Shown here in pieces: positions 42,296-50,086 of a stretch of 64,000 nucleotides of DNA. The stretch is from DATBLE01 sp963734065 (GTDB lineage: Bacteria; Actinomycetota; Thermoleophilia; Gaiellales; Gaiellaceae). Location: the NCBI GenBank assembly GCA_963734065.1, contig CAVTFN010000003.1, positions 62,001 through 126,000 on the forward strand, read 5' to 3'. The notes under the pieces were generated by a model. That model worked only from the letters and a program-made list of their open reading frames with translations. It ran no database searches and was not told where the DNA came from. Position 1 is the stretch's first letter, and each line of letters starts with the position of its first letter. Made by a program: the position numbers and the translations under genes.

Positions 42296-44553
42296 CGCGC
42301 CGTCTCGCCCGCTCGGATCAGCGCACGCACTGCGCTCGCGCGCAACGGCAACGAGACGACCGGGGCGGCGTCGGGGCCGAGCGCGTCGGCAACGGCGTTC
42401 GCCACGGCCGCGTGCGTGCAGATGATCCCGGTGTTGCCGGCGCCCTTGACGCCGAGCGGATTGGCCGGCTCGGGGTATTCGAACAGGAGCGAGTCGATCT
42501 CCGGCAACTCGGCCATCGTCGGCAGGATGTAGTCCATGAAGGTGGCCGCGAGCGGTTGTCCCGACTCGTCGTACGCGGACTCCTCGAAGAGCGCCCCCGC
42601 GATCCCCTGCGCAGCCGCGCCGGTGAACTGGCCTTCGAGCGTCAGCGGGTTGACGGCCCGTCCGACGTCGTATCCGCCCGTGTACCGGCGCAGGGTGACC
42701 TTGCCGGTGGCCCGGTCGACCGAGACGAGCGCGACGGCCGTGCAGAACGAGAGGTGGGTAGGCCCGCCCGGCTCGTAGCGGCCGACGCCCGAGACGTTCA
42801 GCTCGCCGAGGCTCACGCTCGCATCGCCGGCGACGGCGCGATCGCCAGCGATCTCGACGGCGTCGGCCTCAACGCCGAACCGCTCGGCTGCCAGCAGTCG
42901 TGCGTTGTGCTTGAGGTCGGCGACGGCGAGGAGGATCGCGCCGGCGCCGAAGATCATCCCGCGATCCCCGAAGGCGCCCTCGCCCGTCTCCACCTCGTCG
43001 GTGTCGTGGTGCCGGATCACGGCGCGCTCGAGGGGAACACAGAACTCGTCGGCGAGCACCTGTGCGAGCGCCGTACGCAGGCCCTGGCCGACGCTCGCGA
43101 TGCCGGAGACCGCGCTGAAAGTCCCGTCCGGCTCGGCTGCCACCCGCGCCCACTCGAACGCGCCCACCCCGCTCTCGCTGACCGAGCAGGCGACGCCCAC
43201 ACCGATCAGCTCGCCCGGATCCTTGGAGCGAAGCGGCACGCTGCCGTAGCCGGCGCGCTCGAGCACGGTGTCGAGCTGCGCATGGTAGTCGCCCGTGCCG
43301 AAGCGCAGGACGTCCTCCGACTCGCCGAAGCGGACGAGGTAGGGAAGCTCCGCCGCCGGGATCAGGTTGCGCCTGCGCAGCTCGACCGGGTCGAGCGACA
43401 GGCGCCCAGCCACGAGATCCAGCATCCGCTCGCGCGCGAAGGTCGCCTCCACCTCGCCCGGCCCCCTGAACGTCCCGAGCGGCGTCTTGTTCGTCAGCAC
43501 TCCGATCGCCCGGGCGCGGAAGGCCTGCCAGCGGTACGGCCCGTGCAGCGACATCGCGCACAGCATCGGCGGGACGATCCCGTTCGTCCGCAGATACGCC
43601 CCCATGTTGCAGAGGTTCCGTGCGCGGAAGGCGAGCAGCTGCCCGTCGGCGTCGGCCGCGACCTCGAGGTCGATCGTCTGCTCCCTGGAGTGGTTGAGGG
43701 CGATCAGCGACTCGGCCCGATCCTCGATCCACTTGACCGGCCGGCCGAGCTTGATCGCGACCCACGGAATTAGGTAGTCCTCCGGATAGAGCTCGCCGCG
43801 GGCGCCGAACGCCCCGCCGACGTCCGGCTCGATAAAGCGAACCTGCCCGGGTGCGATCCCGAGAACCGACGCCACCGCGGTGAGGTTGAAGTGCTTCACC
43901 TTGGCGGGCCCCCACACGGTGAGACGGCCGTCGGCTCCAACCTCCGCGACCAGGCCGCGGGTCTCGAGCGGCGTTGCACCGTGGCGATGCTCGTGGAAGC
44001 GCTCCGAGACGATCACGGCTGCGCCCGCGAAGATCGCATCAGTGTCGCCGTCGCCGATCTCCCAGTCGACGGTAACGTTGGTGCCGGCGGCGTGGATCAC
44101 TACCTCGCCGGCAAGCGCGTCCTCCGAGTCGAGCACGGGGTCGAGTTCCTCGATGTCGATGTACACCTGCTCCGCGGCCGACTCCGCCACCGACGGGTCA
44201 TCTGCGACGACGATCGCGACCGGCTCGCCGACGTAGCGCACCCGGTCGCGGGCGATGATGGGCTGAAGCCCGAAGAGGGGCACGGGGGACTCCTCTCCGG
44301 CTTCCATCCGGAGCGGGATTGGCGTGTCCGCCAGCGCCGGCATGTCGGCGGCGGAAAACGCCCCGATGACGCCGCGGAGTTCCCGCGCAGCGTCGAGATC
44401 CACCCCGAGCACGGCGCCGTGGGCCACGGGGCTGCGGACGATGCGCGCCCAGACCTGACCCGGCCGATTCACGTCGGCGACGTATTCGCCGGCGCCCGTG
44501 ATCAGACGCCGGTCTTCCGTCCGGACGATGCTGCTCCCGACGGAGGCTGTCAC
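42292..44553 (-). CDS. molybdenum hydroxylase large subunit (CoxL/QoxL-like), catalytic Glu replaced by Asn
   Basis: 753 residues, GTG start overlapping the small-subunit stop. The molybdopterin-cytosine-dinucleotide subunit hydroxylates a carbon next to a ring nitrogen or oxidises an aldehyde or CO. Seen: RLITGAGEYVADVNRPGQVW at the start, VRYVGEPVAIVVADD, DVGGAFGARGELYPED and PLGTFRGPGEVEATFARERM. The last is the active-site loop and is not the AYxCSFR of true CO dehydrogenases, so CO is not the expected substrate. The C-terminal motif GVKGxGE, whose Glu is the catalytic base, reads GVKGAGNTGI (Asn707, codon at 42433-42435). An N-heterocycle is the best substrate guess from context. Confidence 0.9.
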   Translation of the reverse strand: MTASVGSSIVRTEDRRLITGAGEYVADVNRPGQVWARIVRSPVAHGAVLGVDLDAARELRGVIGAFSAADMPALADTPIPLRMEAGEESPVPLFGLQPIIARDRVRYVGEPVAIVVADDPSVAESAAEQVYIDIEELDPVLDSEDALAGEVVIHAAGTNVTVDWEIGDGDTDAIFAGAAVIVSERFHEHRHGATPLETRGLVAEVGADGRLTVWGPAKVKHFNLTAVASVLGIAPGQVRFIEPDVGGAFGARGELYPEDYLIPWVAIKLGRPVKWIEDRAESLIALNHSREQTIDLEVAADADGQLLAFRARNLCNMGAYLRTNGIVPPMLCAMSLHGPYRWQAFRARAIGVLTNKTPLGTFRGPGEVEATFARERMLDLVAGRLSLDPVELRRRNLIPAAELPYLVRFGESEDVLRFGTGDYHAQLDTVLERAGYGSVPLRSKDPGELIGVGVACSVSESGVGAFEWARVAAEPDGTFSAVSGIASVGQGLRTALAQVLADEFCVPLERAVIRHHDTDEVETGEGAFGDRGMIFGAGAILLAVADLKHNARLLAAERFGVEADAVEIAGDRAVAGDASVSLGELNVSGVGRYEPGGPTHLSFCTAVALVSVDRATGKVTLRRYTGGYDVGRAVNPLTLEGQFTGAAAQGIAGALFEESAYDESGQPLAATFMDYILPTMAELPEIDSLLFEYPEPANPLGVKGAGNTGIICTHAAVANAVADALGPDAAPVVSLPLRASAVRALIRAGETAR

Positions 44554-45038
44554 TGACTCATCGCTCGCTGCGCCGCGAGAACGGCCGCAAGGATCGGCTT
44601 GTATCCCGTGCAGCGGCAGAGGTTCGCGGAAAGCAGCTCCCTGATCTGCTCCGGGGTCGCCTGCGGCTCGCGCTCGAGAATGCCGACCGCCAGCATCTCG
44701 AAGCCGGGGGTGCAGAAGCCGCACTGGAGCGCGTGGTGCTCGCTGAAGGCTGCCTGCACCGGGTGCAGGCGTTCGCCGTCGGCCAGGCCCTCGATCGTCC
44801 GGATCTCGTGTCCGTCGGCCTGTGCGGCGAGGACGATGCAGGAGCGGACGGGCTCTCCATCGAGCAGGACCGTGCACGCCCCGCACACTCCGTGCTCGCA
44901 GCCGAGGTGGAGTCCCGTCAGTCCGGCGTCACGAAGGGCGTCGGCAAGCGTCGAGTGTGGGCGAACGTCGAGCGTCGTGTCTTCCCCGTTGAGCCGACAC
45001 CGCACGTCGAGATGCTCGGACGTCGATTCGACGGACAC
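44550..45038 (-). CDS. molybdenum hydroxylase [2Fe-2S] subunit (CoxS/QoxS-like)
   Basis: 162 residues from GTG 45038, chosen because GGAGG lies 5 nt upstream and the family domain begins there; the frame is open far upstream but looks non-coding. Plant-type cluster CEHGVCGACTVLLDGEPVRSC and the C-terminal cluster HALQCGFCTPGFEM plus NLCRCTGY supply eight Cys for two [2Fe-2S] centres. It relays electrons from the molybdenum site to the FAD subunit. First gene of the S-L-M operon. Confidence 0.95.
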   Translation of the reverse strand: MSVESTSEHLDVRCRLNGEDTTLDVRPHSTLADALRDAGLTGLHLGCEHGVCGACTVLLDGEPVRSCIVLAAQADGHEIRTIEGLADGERLHPVQAAFSEHHALQCGFCTPGFEMLAVGILEREPQATPEQIRELLSANLCRCTGYKPILAAVLAAQRAMSQ

Positions 45039-45837
45039 ACGTACCTCCACAGGTTTCGTCGTTTCAGGCGCCCGGCCGCCAACGGACAGGCAAGAAGAAC
45101 CTACCAGCAGGCTTGCCGAATTCGGTGCGCTTTCCGGCGGCCGCCAACCGAGTCCACGCGGTTCGACACGACGACGGACAACGCGCGCGGTGGTACGACA
45201 ACGCATGGCAGCGTCCCGACGAATATCCAAGCAACGTCGGCCAAACCGACTCGTTCGTGTCGTCGTGATCTGGGGAAACTTCCCAGCCCGAGCCGTCCAA
45301 GACGGCAAACTCGCCTACCTCGCCGGCGACGCGCCTGGCCGAGTACCTGCGCGCCGCGTATAGCGTCCTCCTGGCCACCTTCCCGGAGGACGAGCTCGGC
45401 CGTAAGCAATCCGGTCTGTTCAGCTGGCCATGAGGTGCGAGATCGACGCTTCCTGAACCGCGCGCGCCGTTCGTCGACGAACAGATGCCGCAGGCCGTCG
45501 TTGCGATGCCCTGGTTCTGGCGCTGCCCTGGTTTCCGGGACTCTTGATCGTCTACGTCCTCAAGGCCGCCATCTCTCTCATAGGTTCGTCGTCATCCTGG
45601 TGGTGGCAGTCGTTCAGTTGGTGCGGGAGCGTTGAAAGAGCCGTGGCCGCAAGCTCTGCTCGATTCGGTCCTGGCGCACTCGACGTCCGACCGCTCGTAC
45701 TTACACGGGGTCGGGCACTGGCGTCGCGGCCGGAGCGCGGGGGTCGAAACTTCCGGGACGCTTCCCCCTCATGGGCCCGGCTGTGCAGTGGTCGGGGAGC
45801 AGGCCGCGGTCACGACCGAGGCGTATCGTCCAGAGGT
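45039..45837. other. non-coding stretch with decayed coding fragments
   Basis: No intact gene. Short protein-like stretches survive in shifting plus-strand frames: RWYDNAWQRPDEYPSNVG near 45190 and LAEYLRAAYSVLLATFPEDE near 45336 that ends at a TGA at about 45431. They may be pieces of one frameshifted gene, which I do not recognise. The left end must hold the promoter of the molybdenum hydroxylase operon. Confidence 0.4.
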
Positions 45838-46053
45838 ATGAGTGTTCGATGTAGTGCTGTGAGTCGGCTCGTGTTGGGGCCGTTGATCGTGGCCGTGGTA
45901 GCGGGTGTTCTGCTGGCGCGGTTCGGAGTCTTCCGTGCCGCTGTCGCCGCCTATCTCGTCTTCTTCGTCGCACACGTTGCAGTCCGTCAGTGGACACGCC
46001 TGCATTTGCGGCTCTCGCGTCGGCGGCTGCGCTCAATCCGATACCGAAGGTAG
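45838..46053 (+). CDS. small hypothetical membrane protein
   Basis: 71 residues from ATG 45838, with AGAGG close upstream. Two hydrophobic helices (LVLGPLIVAVVAGVLLARFG and VAAYLVFFVAHVAV) and a strongly basic tail (RLHLRLSRRRLRSIRYRR). A longer frame from 45544 has no support. Function unknown; it sits upstream of the corA-like gene. Confidence 0.5.
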   Translation: MSVRCSAVSRLVLGPLIVAVVAGVLLARFGVFRAAVAAYLVFFVAHVAVRQWTRLHLRLSRRRLRSIRYRR

Positions 46054-46117
46054 TTCACGAAACCGCGGCTTGGGTCTGCGGTGCTTGGCTGGGTGTGACC
46101 CGAGTACGATCTGCCTC

Positions 46118-47170
46118 GTGAGAGCCGACTCGGCGGGCGACCTGGACAACGCGAAGGCCAGGGCCGAGCAACCGAGAGAGGCGGGCGCGGTGGCCGATCG
46201 AACGGGGCCGTCTGTCTGCCATGTCTTCCATCACGAGGGCACGGAGCAGGTGCAGTTCAGCCGGGAGACGGCCGAGGAGCTGCTTGCAAGCGAGCGGTTT
46301 TTCTGGCTCGACCTCGATCAGCCTGAACATGAGGACTTCGAGGTCTTCCGCGAGGTCTTCAAGTTCCACCCGCTCGCCGTTGAGGACTCCGAGCAGTTCG
46401 GGCAGCGCGCCAAGCTCGATGACTACGACGACTTCGTTTTCCTCGTTGTCTACGGAGCCATCCCGGACGATGACCGCCTAGTCGAGGTGCACTGCTTCTT
46501 CTCCGAACGCTTCCTCGTCACGGTCCACCACGATGACACCCCGGCGTTCGCGGAGATCAGGCGCCGCTATGCGACGCGGCAGGCGCCGATCGAACAACCC
46601 TCGCTCCTGCTCTACCGCATCGTCGACGGGCTGGTTGACAGCTTCTTCCCGATCCTCGCCGACTTCGACGATCGGATCGACGAGTTGGAGGACGCGATCT
46701 TCCTGAACGCTGACGACAAGCAGCTCCAGGAGATCTTCCAGATGAAGCGGCTTCTCGTCGGGATGCGTAAGGCGGTCAGCCCTCAACGGGACACGTTCGC
46801 ACGTCTGATGGGCGGGATCGGCGACTTGCCCGGCTTCGGTCAGGAAGACGACCGCTACTTCCGCGACATCTACGACCACCTGATCCGGATCAGCGACCTG
46901 ATCGACAGCTACCGCGACCTGCTGACCGGGGCGATGGACGTCTACCTCTCCACCGTCTCCAACCGGCTGAACAGCGTCATGAAACAGCTGACGATCATCG
47001 CGACCATCTTTCTGCCGCTCGCCTGGATCACCGGCTTCTTCGGCCAGAACTTCGGCTGGCTCGTCCGCAACATCGGCAGCTGGGAAACCTTCCTGGTTCT
47101 CGGCGTCGGCACCGAGGTGCTCGCCCTGCTCGCGCTCCTGGTCTACTTCAAGCGTCGCAGATGGTTCTAG
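46118..47170 (+). CDS. CorA-family divalent cation transporter with GQN motif
   Basis: About 350 residues. A large N-terminal cytoplasmic domain of alpha/beta type is followed by long stalk helices (YDHLIRISDLIDSYRDLLTG) and two C-terminal membrane helices. The pore-entrance signature, normally YGMN, reads FFGQNFGW here; the rest of the helix (MKQLTIIATIFLPLAWITG) is typical. Magnesium or another divalent ion is the likely substrate, though the Gln may change selectivity. GTG 46118 is taken as the start; GTG 46190 has a better SD (GAGAGG, 8 nt) and is an alternative that loses 24 residues. Confidence 0.9.
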   Translation: MRADSAGDLDNAKARAEQPREAGAVADRTGPSVCHVFHHEGTEQVQFSRETAEELLASERFFWLDLDQPEHEDFEVFREVFKFHPLAVEDSEQFGQRAKLDDYDDFVFLVVYGAIPDDDRLVEVHCFFSERFLVTVHHDDTPAFAEIRRRYATRQAPIEQPSLLLYRIVDGLVDSFFPILADFDDRIDELEDAIFLNADDKQLQEIFQMKRLLVGMRKAVSPQRDTFARLMGGIGDLPGFGQEDDRYFRDIYDHLIRISDLIDSYRDLLTGAMDVYLSTVSNRLNSVMKQLTIIATIFLPLAWITGFFGQNFGWLVRNIGSWETFLVLGVGTEVLALLALLVYFKRRRWF

Positions 47171-47217
47171 CAGGGAAGCCAGGCTGCACGTCCGACTAGG
47201 GCGGCGACAATCCAGCG

Positions 47218-47904
47218 ATGGCCCGCGGCTATTTGCGCGAGGAGGAAATCGAGTCCCGTTGGGAGGCTGCCCCTGCTGTCGGGCTGGTAATCGCTTTCCA
47301 GCTTGTGCTCGCGCTCGTCAGCCGCGAGAAGGACTGGAAGCTATCGGGGTTGCCGTGGTGGGTCTGGCTCGTCTGCATTGTGCCGGAGGCGGCACTTCTC
47401 ATCCCGCTCGCCTGGCAGCGGCCGCGTCACCGGCTCGAACAACTCGGCAAACGGCGTATGGTCGCTCTCGCCCTGCTCAGCGTGATCAGCCTCACGAACG
47501 CCCTGCTGGTTGTGACCCTGATCGCCTCACTCGTTCAAGGGGACGAGAAGAGTGGCGGGCAACTCCTCCTGAAAGCGGTCACGGTCTGGGGAACCAATGT
47601 GATCGCCTTCGGACTCTGGTACTGGGGCCTCGACCGCGGCGGGCCAGTGCGCCGACTACAACCCAACCCACCTCCGCCCGATTTTCAGTTCCCGCAGATG
47701 GAGAACCCGCAGCTCGCAGGACCCGGGTGGTACCCAGAGCTGATCGACTACATCTACGTCTCGTTCACGAACTCGATCGCCTTCAGTCCCACGGACGCTA
47801 TGCCGCTCACACGCTGGGCGAAACTCCTGATGCTCTCCGAGTCAGCGATCTCCTCGATCACGATCCTGCTCGTCGCCGCCCGCGCGGTCAACATCTTCAA
47901 GTAG
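47218..47904 (+). CDS. DUF1345-like integral membrane protein
   Basis: 228 residues with about five membrane helices and an amphipathic C-terminus. The segment FTNSIAFSPTDAMPLTRWAK followed by LLMLSESAISSITILLVAARAVNIFK is characteristic of a widespread bacterial membrane family (DUF1345 type) of unknown function, some members of which contain a pore-like loop before the last helix. A hydrophilic loop with GLDRGGPVRRLQP precedes it. Starts 47 bp after corA on the same strand, so co-transcription is possible. Confidence 0.7.
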   Translation: MARGYLREEEIESRWEAAPAVGLVIAFQLVLALVSREKDWKLSGLPWWVWLVCIVPEAALLIPLAWQRPRHRLEQLGKRRMVALALLSVISLTNALLVVTLIASLVQGDEKSGGQLLLKAVTVWGTNVIAFGLWYWGLDRGGPVRRLQPNPPPPDFQFPQMENPQLAGPGWYPELIDYIYVSFTNSIAFSPTDAMPLTRWAKLLMLSESAISSITILLVAARAVNIFK

Positions 47905-48236
47905 TGGCGCATTCGTGCTCACATGAAACGTCACCCCTCCTGCGGACGAACCTGCGTCGCAACATGACCGAAAGGCAAGTCCATTTCGCTGCTAAAGCGC
48001 AGCTTGCGCCTCGTCGCTTGCGGAGGTTCTAGCCGGTGCAGCCATGACGCCAAGATCTCCAGCGGATGCTCGATTCGGGACGACCGCCGCCACAATCGCT
48101 CACCAGGCATAGGAGGTTAAGAGCGATCGGCCAGGACCTTCCGGCTGCGAGGGACCGTTCCTTAAGCAGGGAGTGCTGGTGCACGCCAGACAAAGGAACG
48201 CCCAATCGCCCTGGCGCGGAGAGTGAGCAAGGGATC
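47905..48236. other. intergenic stretch without recognisable features
   Basis: 332 bp between a rightward gene and a leftward gene, both ending here. I see no terminator hairpin with a T-run, no repeat of the CCTCCTGG family and no coding frame. Confidence 0.4.
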
Positions 48237-48680
48237 TCAGCTGGCTGGTCGGTCGGGCGTCACGAGCAATCCGTCCTGCGCGACCGTGACGCGGGTGAGC
48301 GGGAGACGGAAGCGCGCTCGGGCTGTCTCGCCGCTGCCCTCCTCCAGCCAGCCTGCCTGATCGTCGGGACGAGTGACCACGATGATCTCGTCAGCAGGAA
48401 ACGTCCGTAGGGCGTCCTCGATTGCTTTCACAGGGTCAGAGTCGCCCACGCTAGCCTCGACGTTCTTGGTGGGAGTGGCCTCCGCGGTCGTCTCCGCAAG
48501 CGACGCCGCTTCGTCGCGGGCATCATCCTCGGCGTTCGTCAACCAGTCGAGACGCGAGATTTCCGACGCGGGTGCAACCACGCGCATCTCGGCGTCAGCG
48601 CCGCCACGACTGCGGACTAGGTCGCGCAACGCACCGTCAGCGACCTCTGAAGTAACGACGATGAGCAGGCGACGCGGCAT
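48237..48680 (-). CDS. universal-stress-like small protein
   Basis: 147 residues from ATG 48680 with AAAGGAG upstream. Pattern: MPRRLLIVVTSEVADGALRD, then an acidic Ala/Glu/Thr-rich middle, then PVKAIEDALRTFPADEIIVV, which resembles the Rossmann-like UspA/permease-associated stress domains of actinobacteria. No GxxGxnG ATP-binding motif is visible. A role in stress response is a guess from fold. Confidence 0.6.
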   Translation of the reverse strand: MPRRLLIVVTSEVADGALRDLVRSRGGADAEMRVVAPASEISRLDWLTNAEDDARDEAASLAETTAEATPTKNVEASVGDSDPVKAIEDALRTFPADEIIVVTRPDDQAGWLEEGSGETARARFRLPLTRVTVAQDGLLVTPDRPAS

Positions 48681-48821
48681 CTCGTTTCTCCTTTACGTGG
48701 GATGCGTGGGGCTGGTGTGAGGCCGGGGATTGCTGGGCTGAGCTCAGAGCGGGTGTCACAGGAGCTCGCGCACCTGAAGGTTGTGACGCTACAGACCTGC
48801 CCACTCGGACCGCTGCCGTCT

Positions 48822-49205
48822 TTAGGCGGAAGGGAGGATCTCGGAGTCGTACTCTGCGAAGAGGGCAGGGATCACATCGCCGGGCTCATGGATAGCCTCG
48901 ATCAGTCTTGCGATCTTCGGTGTCATTACCAGGAGGTAGCGTGCCTCGACCGAGCCCGCGTTCCAGTACGTGTGAGGCGTACCACGTCGAGCGAGGACAG
49001 CCGAGCCCGCCGACGCTTCGATCTCACCGTCGCCAAGTCGGAACCCGAGTTTGCCTTCAAGTACGTACCAGGCTTCGTCGTCGGAGCGATGCACGTGCAG
49101 AGGGGCGATCCAGTGCGTTCCGACCTCGGCTTTCCATTCGACGAGCACGAAGTCGTCGTCGTCTGATCCAAGCCGGCCGTCGGTAAGCCGCTCTACGTAC
49201 ATCAT
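48822..49205 (-). CDS. cupin-domain protein
   Basis: 127 residues. Single-domain cupin: motif 1 IAPLHVHRSDDEAWYVLEG (HxHx5E-like metal ligands) and motif 2 AVLARRGTPHTYWN. The ends LLVMTPKIARLIEAIHEPGD are helical. Function is not readable; similar proteins bind a metal and a small ligand. A second, different cupin gene lies at 58.2 kb. ATGATG at 49205/49202 has no SD but a TATCGT box a few bases upstream, possibly a leaderless start. Confidence 0.85.
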   Translation of the reverse strand: MMYVERLTDGRLGSDDDDFVLVEWKAEVGTHWIAPLHVHRSDDEAWYVLEGKLGFRLGDGEIEASAGSAVLARRGTPHTYWNAGSVEARYLLVMTPKIARLIEAIHEPGDVIPALFAEYDSEILPSA

Positions 49206-49296
49206 GCAACACGATATCCCGCGCAGGCCCGCGATCTTGCCTGAGGACGACGTCGGGGGACATTCCCGAACGCGCAGCCGAGAGGTCCGGCATCAA

Positions 49297-49327
49297 AGAG
49301 AAGGCCCGGCGCAGCCGGGCCTTCTCT
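49297..49327 (-). terminator. intrinsic terminator of the ABM-like gene
   Basis: Perfect 14-bp stem AGAGAAGGCCCGGC / GCCGGGCCTTCTCT around a 3-nt loop, 22 nt after the stop codon of the gene at 49349-49663, followed on the minus strand by TTTG. Confidence 0.85.
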
Positions 49328-49348
49328 GCTGATGCTGACTACGTCGAG

Positions 49349-49663
49349 CTATGCGACAGCCTTGACACCGTTGCTCTGAGCAACGACCTTGCCGCTCGTG
49401 ATCTTCGGAGCGTTCGGGATCGCCGTGTTGAAGTTCTCGTCGGTGATCCACTTCGCGACGACCTTGGTGGACTCGTCAGCCTGCTCGGGCGTCTCGAAGA
49501 GACCGAGCGAGCTGAGCACGCCGTTGCCGGCCTCGATCAGGTAGTAGCCGGCGAAACCGGGGAGCTTGCGAAGCTCAGGGACGAGCGTCTCGTTGACCTT
49601 GCCGGTGACCTCGGTCGTGCGGGCCATGTCGACACCCTCGTAACGACGAATGGTGGCATGCAT
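49349..49663 (-). CDS. ABM-like dimeric alpha+beta barrel protein
   Basis: 104 residues from ATG 49663 with a GAAGGAG Shine-Dalgarno. Predicted ferredoxin-like fold of the antibiotic biosynthesis monooxygenase (ABM)/dimeric barrel type: HATIRRYEGVDMARTTEV, LPGFAGYYLIEAGNGVLSS, LGLFETPEQADESTKVVAKW. Such small proteins bind heme or act as cofactor-free oxygenases, or simply sense ligands. It has its own promoter region and terminator, so it is a single-gene unit. Confidence 0.72.
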   Translation of the reverse strand: MHATIRRYEGVDMARTTEVTGKVNETLVPELRKLPGFAGYYLIEAGNGVLSSLGLFETPEQADESTKVVAKWITDENFNTAIPNAPKITSGKVVAQSNGVKAVA

Positions 49664-50086
49664 CTGATGCTCCTTCTGTGGTCATACGGGGCAGAGCGCT
49701 CGAATCGGCGCACTGCGGCGGTCAGGCCAGGGGTCACAGTCGGAGAGGAAGGTGCTAGAGCCTCGGCGGCTTCAACAACTAGAGCCAACGCGCTACGTTG
49801 AAGTGTAGCCGCGATCCTGAGCGCACCGTCGGGTTCGAATGGGCCTTGCTGGAGTAGCGTCGTCCGTCACGCACGCGCCGGACGCTCCGCAGGCCCCGCC
49901 GCAGTCTCGAAATCAACCGGCGTTTGCTGACAGGACTAGTGGTCTTCTCGGCCGCTCGAGGCGAGGGAACTGGGCCTCGATCGGCGGCAAAAAACGCCTG
50001 CCCAGTCGCTCCTTGGGACACGCGTCCTCGGGCCTGCCGGATTGGTATTCGAAACCGGCGGCTGTTAGAACTGGTACCCCCTCTTC
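49664..50086. other. divergent promoter region between the ABM-like and kinase genes
   Basis: About 420 bp that must hold both promoters. One short inverted repeat, CAACG-CGCTA-CGTTG at 49786-49800, could be an operator. No coding frame is convincing and no clear -10/-35 pair was identified. Confidence 0.35.

Noticed and set aside
41420..45038. Aerobic CO dehydrogenase (form I)
   Set aside because: The large subunit lacks the AYxCSFR loop that carries the copper-binding Cys.
45544..45837. Long N-terminal part of the frame before the small membrane protein
   Set aside because: No SD, no domain and unusual composition compared with the part after ATG 45838.
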